Source: Candidatus Latescibacterota bacterium (GTDB taxonomy: Bacteria > JAAXHH01 > JABIQT01). From it: 6,441 bases of DNA. The stretch spans positions 1 through 6,441 of the forward strand of contig JABIQT010000687.1 of assembly GCA_018667995.1 (NCBI GenBank), read 5' to 3'. Position numbers and translations under genes: made by a program. Numbering within the stretch: position 1 is the stretch's first letter; each line of letters opens with the position of its first letter. Below are positions 5,084-6,441 of this stretch, one piece after another. The notes beneath the pieces are model-generated. The model did no database searches. It was not told the DNA's origin and worked only from the letters and a program-made list of their open reading frames with translations.

Positions 5084-6441
5084 ATGGGACTTAGAACAGC
5101 CGAGCAGTATCTGGAAGGATTGAATGACGGTCGCATCGTCTATTTTCGCGGAGAGGCCGTTCCCAATATTCTTGACAATCCGGAACTCCGTGCCGGAGCG
5201 GAACATACAGCGTTGGATTATCACCTCGCCGAGAATCCGAAATATGCAGACCTCTTCACAGCTGCAATGCCGGACAGCGGTGAACGCGTGAGTCGGTACT
5301 ATATCCCACCGACAAATACGGAAGATCTGCTAAAGCGTCGGGAGATGATTGAGACGAGTACCCGAGAGGCAAGCGGGGTTGTGCTTCTCATCAAAGAGAT
5401 TGGGACAGATGCCCTCTTTGCAATGACGCTCAACGCCAGGAAGGTAGACGAGAAATACGGTACAGACTATCTGGACCGGGTTCGAAAATACCACGCCGAG
5501 TGTCGATCACGAGACCTGAGCCTCGCCGTTGCCCAGACTGATGCCAAGGGAGACAGGAGTCTCCTGCCTTCACAGCAGGAGCATCCAGACTACTATGTAC
5601 GTATCGTCGAACGCCGACCCGACGGCATTGTCGTTCGTGGTGCCAAAGCCCATACGACCGGAACGGCCTTTGTGGATGATGTCGTCGTGCTGCCCACCCG
5701 GGCCATAGGTGAGGAGGACCGGGATTATGCTGTTGCCTTCTCGATTCCTGTCAATACGCCGGGTGTCAAGCTGATAGCCAGTCCTTTTGGGTTCACGGGA
5801 GACAGTGAATATCATCACCCGGTGAGCAGCCGTCATCATCTAGTCGAGACACTGACTATTTTCGACGACGTTTTCGTTCCGAACGACCGTGTGTTTCTTG
5901 CCGGTGAGTGGGATTTTGCCGGGCCTCTGGCAAACGGATTCGTGGAGTTTCATCGATATACGGCTGTATCCTACAAGCCGCCTCTCCTGGATCTCTTCAT
6001 CGGCGCGGCCGCACTCGTAGCCGTCCATAATGGAGTCGAGAAAGCTAGTCACATCCGTGAAAAGGCTACGAGACTAATTACCTACACTGAAACGGTGCGC
6101 GCCCTCACACGCGCTGCCGCCATGGACTGCACCGTCGTTGATGGTATTGCAGTACCGAACACCATGACGACGAACATTGCCAAGTACCACTTTGCGACCC
6201 ACTACCATGAGGCCGTGCGTGACGTTCAGGACATAGCTGGGGCACTATTGGTTACCGGTCCCGCTGAAGCAGATTGGCTAAATCCCGAAACCGGTGAGTT
6301 GCTGGACTACTATCTTGGGGGACGCAAAGGCATCGCGACCATGGATCGTATGAAAGCCATGAACCTGATTCGTGACCTCACAGCTTCCGACTTTGGCGGC
6401 TACCATGAATTGCTTGCCATTCATGCTGAAGGATCATTAGA
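5084..6441 (+). CDS. HpaB / 4-hydroxybutyryl-CoA dehydratase superfamily flavoprotein (C-terminus beyond window)
   Basis: The frame is open from the ATG to the window edge, giving 452 residues of a family that is usually near 480-520. It has the acyl-CoA-dehydrogenase-like fold of the 4-hydroxyphenylacetate 3-hydroxylase family: N-terminal RTAEQYLEGLNDGRIVYF, a mid block TDAKGDRS (152-159), VVRGAKAHTTG (183-193), IFDDVFVPNDRVF (259-271) and a C-terminal helical region with FATHYHEAVRDVQDIAG (370-386). The TDAKGDRS and GAKAH blocks look more like the 4-hydroxybutyryl-CoA dehydratase branch (AbfD) than HpaB monooxygenases. However, the cysteines that ligate the AbfD [4Fe-4S] cluster (C99, C103 and C299, with H292, in the Clostridium enzyme) align with L101, I105 and Y297; only the His is kept (H290). 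HpaB's Arg/Tyr pair (GRSPDY) is also missing, reading GTDALF at 107-112. It is therefore likely an FAD enzyme without an iron-sulfur cluster. No flavin reductase (HpaC-like) gene is visible nearby. It starts 45 bp after the dehydrogenase, last visible gene of the operon. Confidence 0.85.
   Translation, partial: MGLRTAEQYLEGLNDGRIVYFRGEAVPNILDNPELRAGAEHTALDYHLAENPKYADLFTAAMPDSGERVSRYYIPPTNTEDLLKRREMIETSTREASGVVLLIKEIGTDALFAMTLNARKVDEKYGTDYLDRVRKYHAECRSRDLSLAVAQTDAKGDRSLLPSQQEHPDYYVRIVERRPDGIVVRGAKAHTTGTAFVDDVVVLPTRAIGEEDRDYAVAFSIPVNTPGVKLIASPFGFTGDSEYHHPVSSRHHLVETLTIFDDVFVPNDRVFLAGEWDFAGPLANGFVEFHRYTAVSYKPPLLDLFIGAAALVAVHNGVEKASHIREKATRLITYTETVRALTRAAAMDCTVVDGIAVPNTMTTNIAKYHFATHYHEAVRDVQDIAGALLVTGPAEADWLNPETGELLDYYLGGRKGIATMDRMKAMNLIRDLTASDFGGYHELLAIHAEGSL

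Noticed and set aside
5084-6441. Calling the last gene a true 4-hydroxybutyryl-CoA dehydratase or 4-hydroxyphenylacetate 3-monooxygenase
   Set aside because: The cluster cysteines of the first and the Arg/Tyr/His set of the second are absent by hand alignment, so only the superfamily is assigned.
1-6441. CRISPR arrays, tRNA or rRNA genes, insertion sequences
   Set aside because: I saw no regularly spaced direct repeats, no tRNA-like cloverleaf, no transposase frame and no terminal inverted repeats with target duplications.

Overview
This is a 6.4 kb piece of a bacterial chromosome holding seven genes of an accessory metabolic locus; the first and last run off the window. Base composition is moderate to slightly GC-rich by eye, gene packing is tight, and starts are a mix of ATG and GTG. 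Nothing here (rRNA, housekeeping genes) fixes the taxon. A DUF6785-like membrane protein, a phytanoyl-CoA-type dioxygenase, a lone class I amidotransferase-fold protein and a small cupin together are the kind of set I associate with uncultured environmental lineages (Chloroflexi/SAR202-, Poribacteria- or Planctomycetes-like). That is an impression, not a result.

Layout. Positions 1-1212 (minus strand) carry a large polytopic membrane protein resembling the DUF6785/OPT-like family; its C-terminus lies beyond the window. A divergent intergenic region of about 190-235 bp follows. To its right, on the plus strand, lie a 117-residue single-domain cupin (1447-1800) and a 232-residue free-standing class I glutamine amidotransferase-like protein (1839-2537). 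Next is a 190 bp gap that on the minus strand reads like the severed C-terminus of a metallophosphoesterase, and which also carries a plausible sigma70-type promoter. From 2728 four plus-strand genes form a probable operon: a NicO/RcnA-type nickel/cobalt transporter, a phytanoyl-CoA dioxygenase (PhyH) family Fe(II)/2-oxoglutarate oxygenase, a short-chain dehydrogenase (4 bp overlap with the oxygenase gene), and a 4-hydroxyphenylacetate 3-hydroxylase / 4-hydroxybutyryl-CoA dehydratase superfamily flavoprotein that is open at the right edge.

How they may work together (inference). The oxygenase could hydroxylate a small organic substrate, the SDR could oxidise the new alcohol or reduce a carbonyl, and the acyl-CoA-dehydrogenase-fold flavoprotein could carry out a further oxidation, elimination or isomerisation. 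The cupin and the amidotransferase-like hydrolase may act on the same pathway, and the divergent membrane protein is a candidate substrate transporter. The NicO transporter is the odd member; with an Fe(II) oxygenase and a metal-binding cupin alongside, it hints that metal supply or detoxification is tied to the pathway.

The point most worth following up is the last gene. It carries sequence signatures of the 4-hydroxybutyryl-CoA dehydratase branch (the TDAKGDRS and GAKAH..TG blocks) but lacks the cysteines that hold that enzyme's [4Fe-4S] cluster, and it also lacks the Arg/Tyr/His set of the HpaB monooxygenases.
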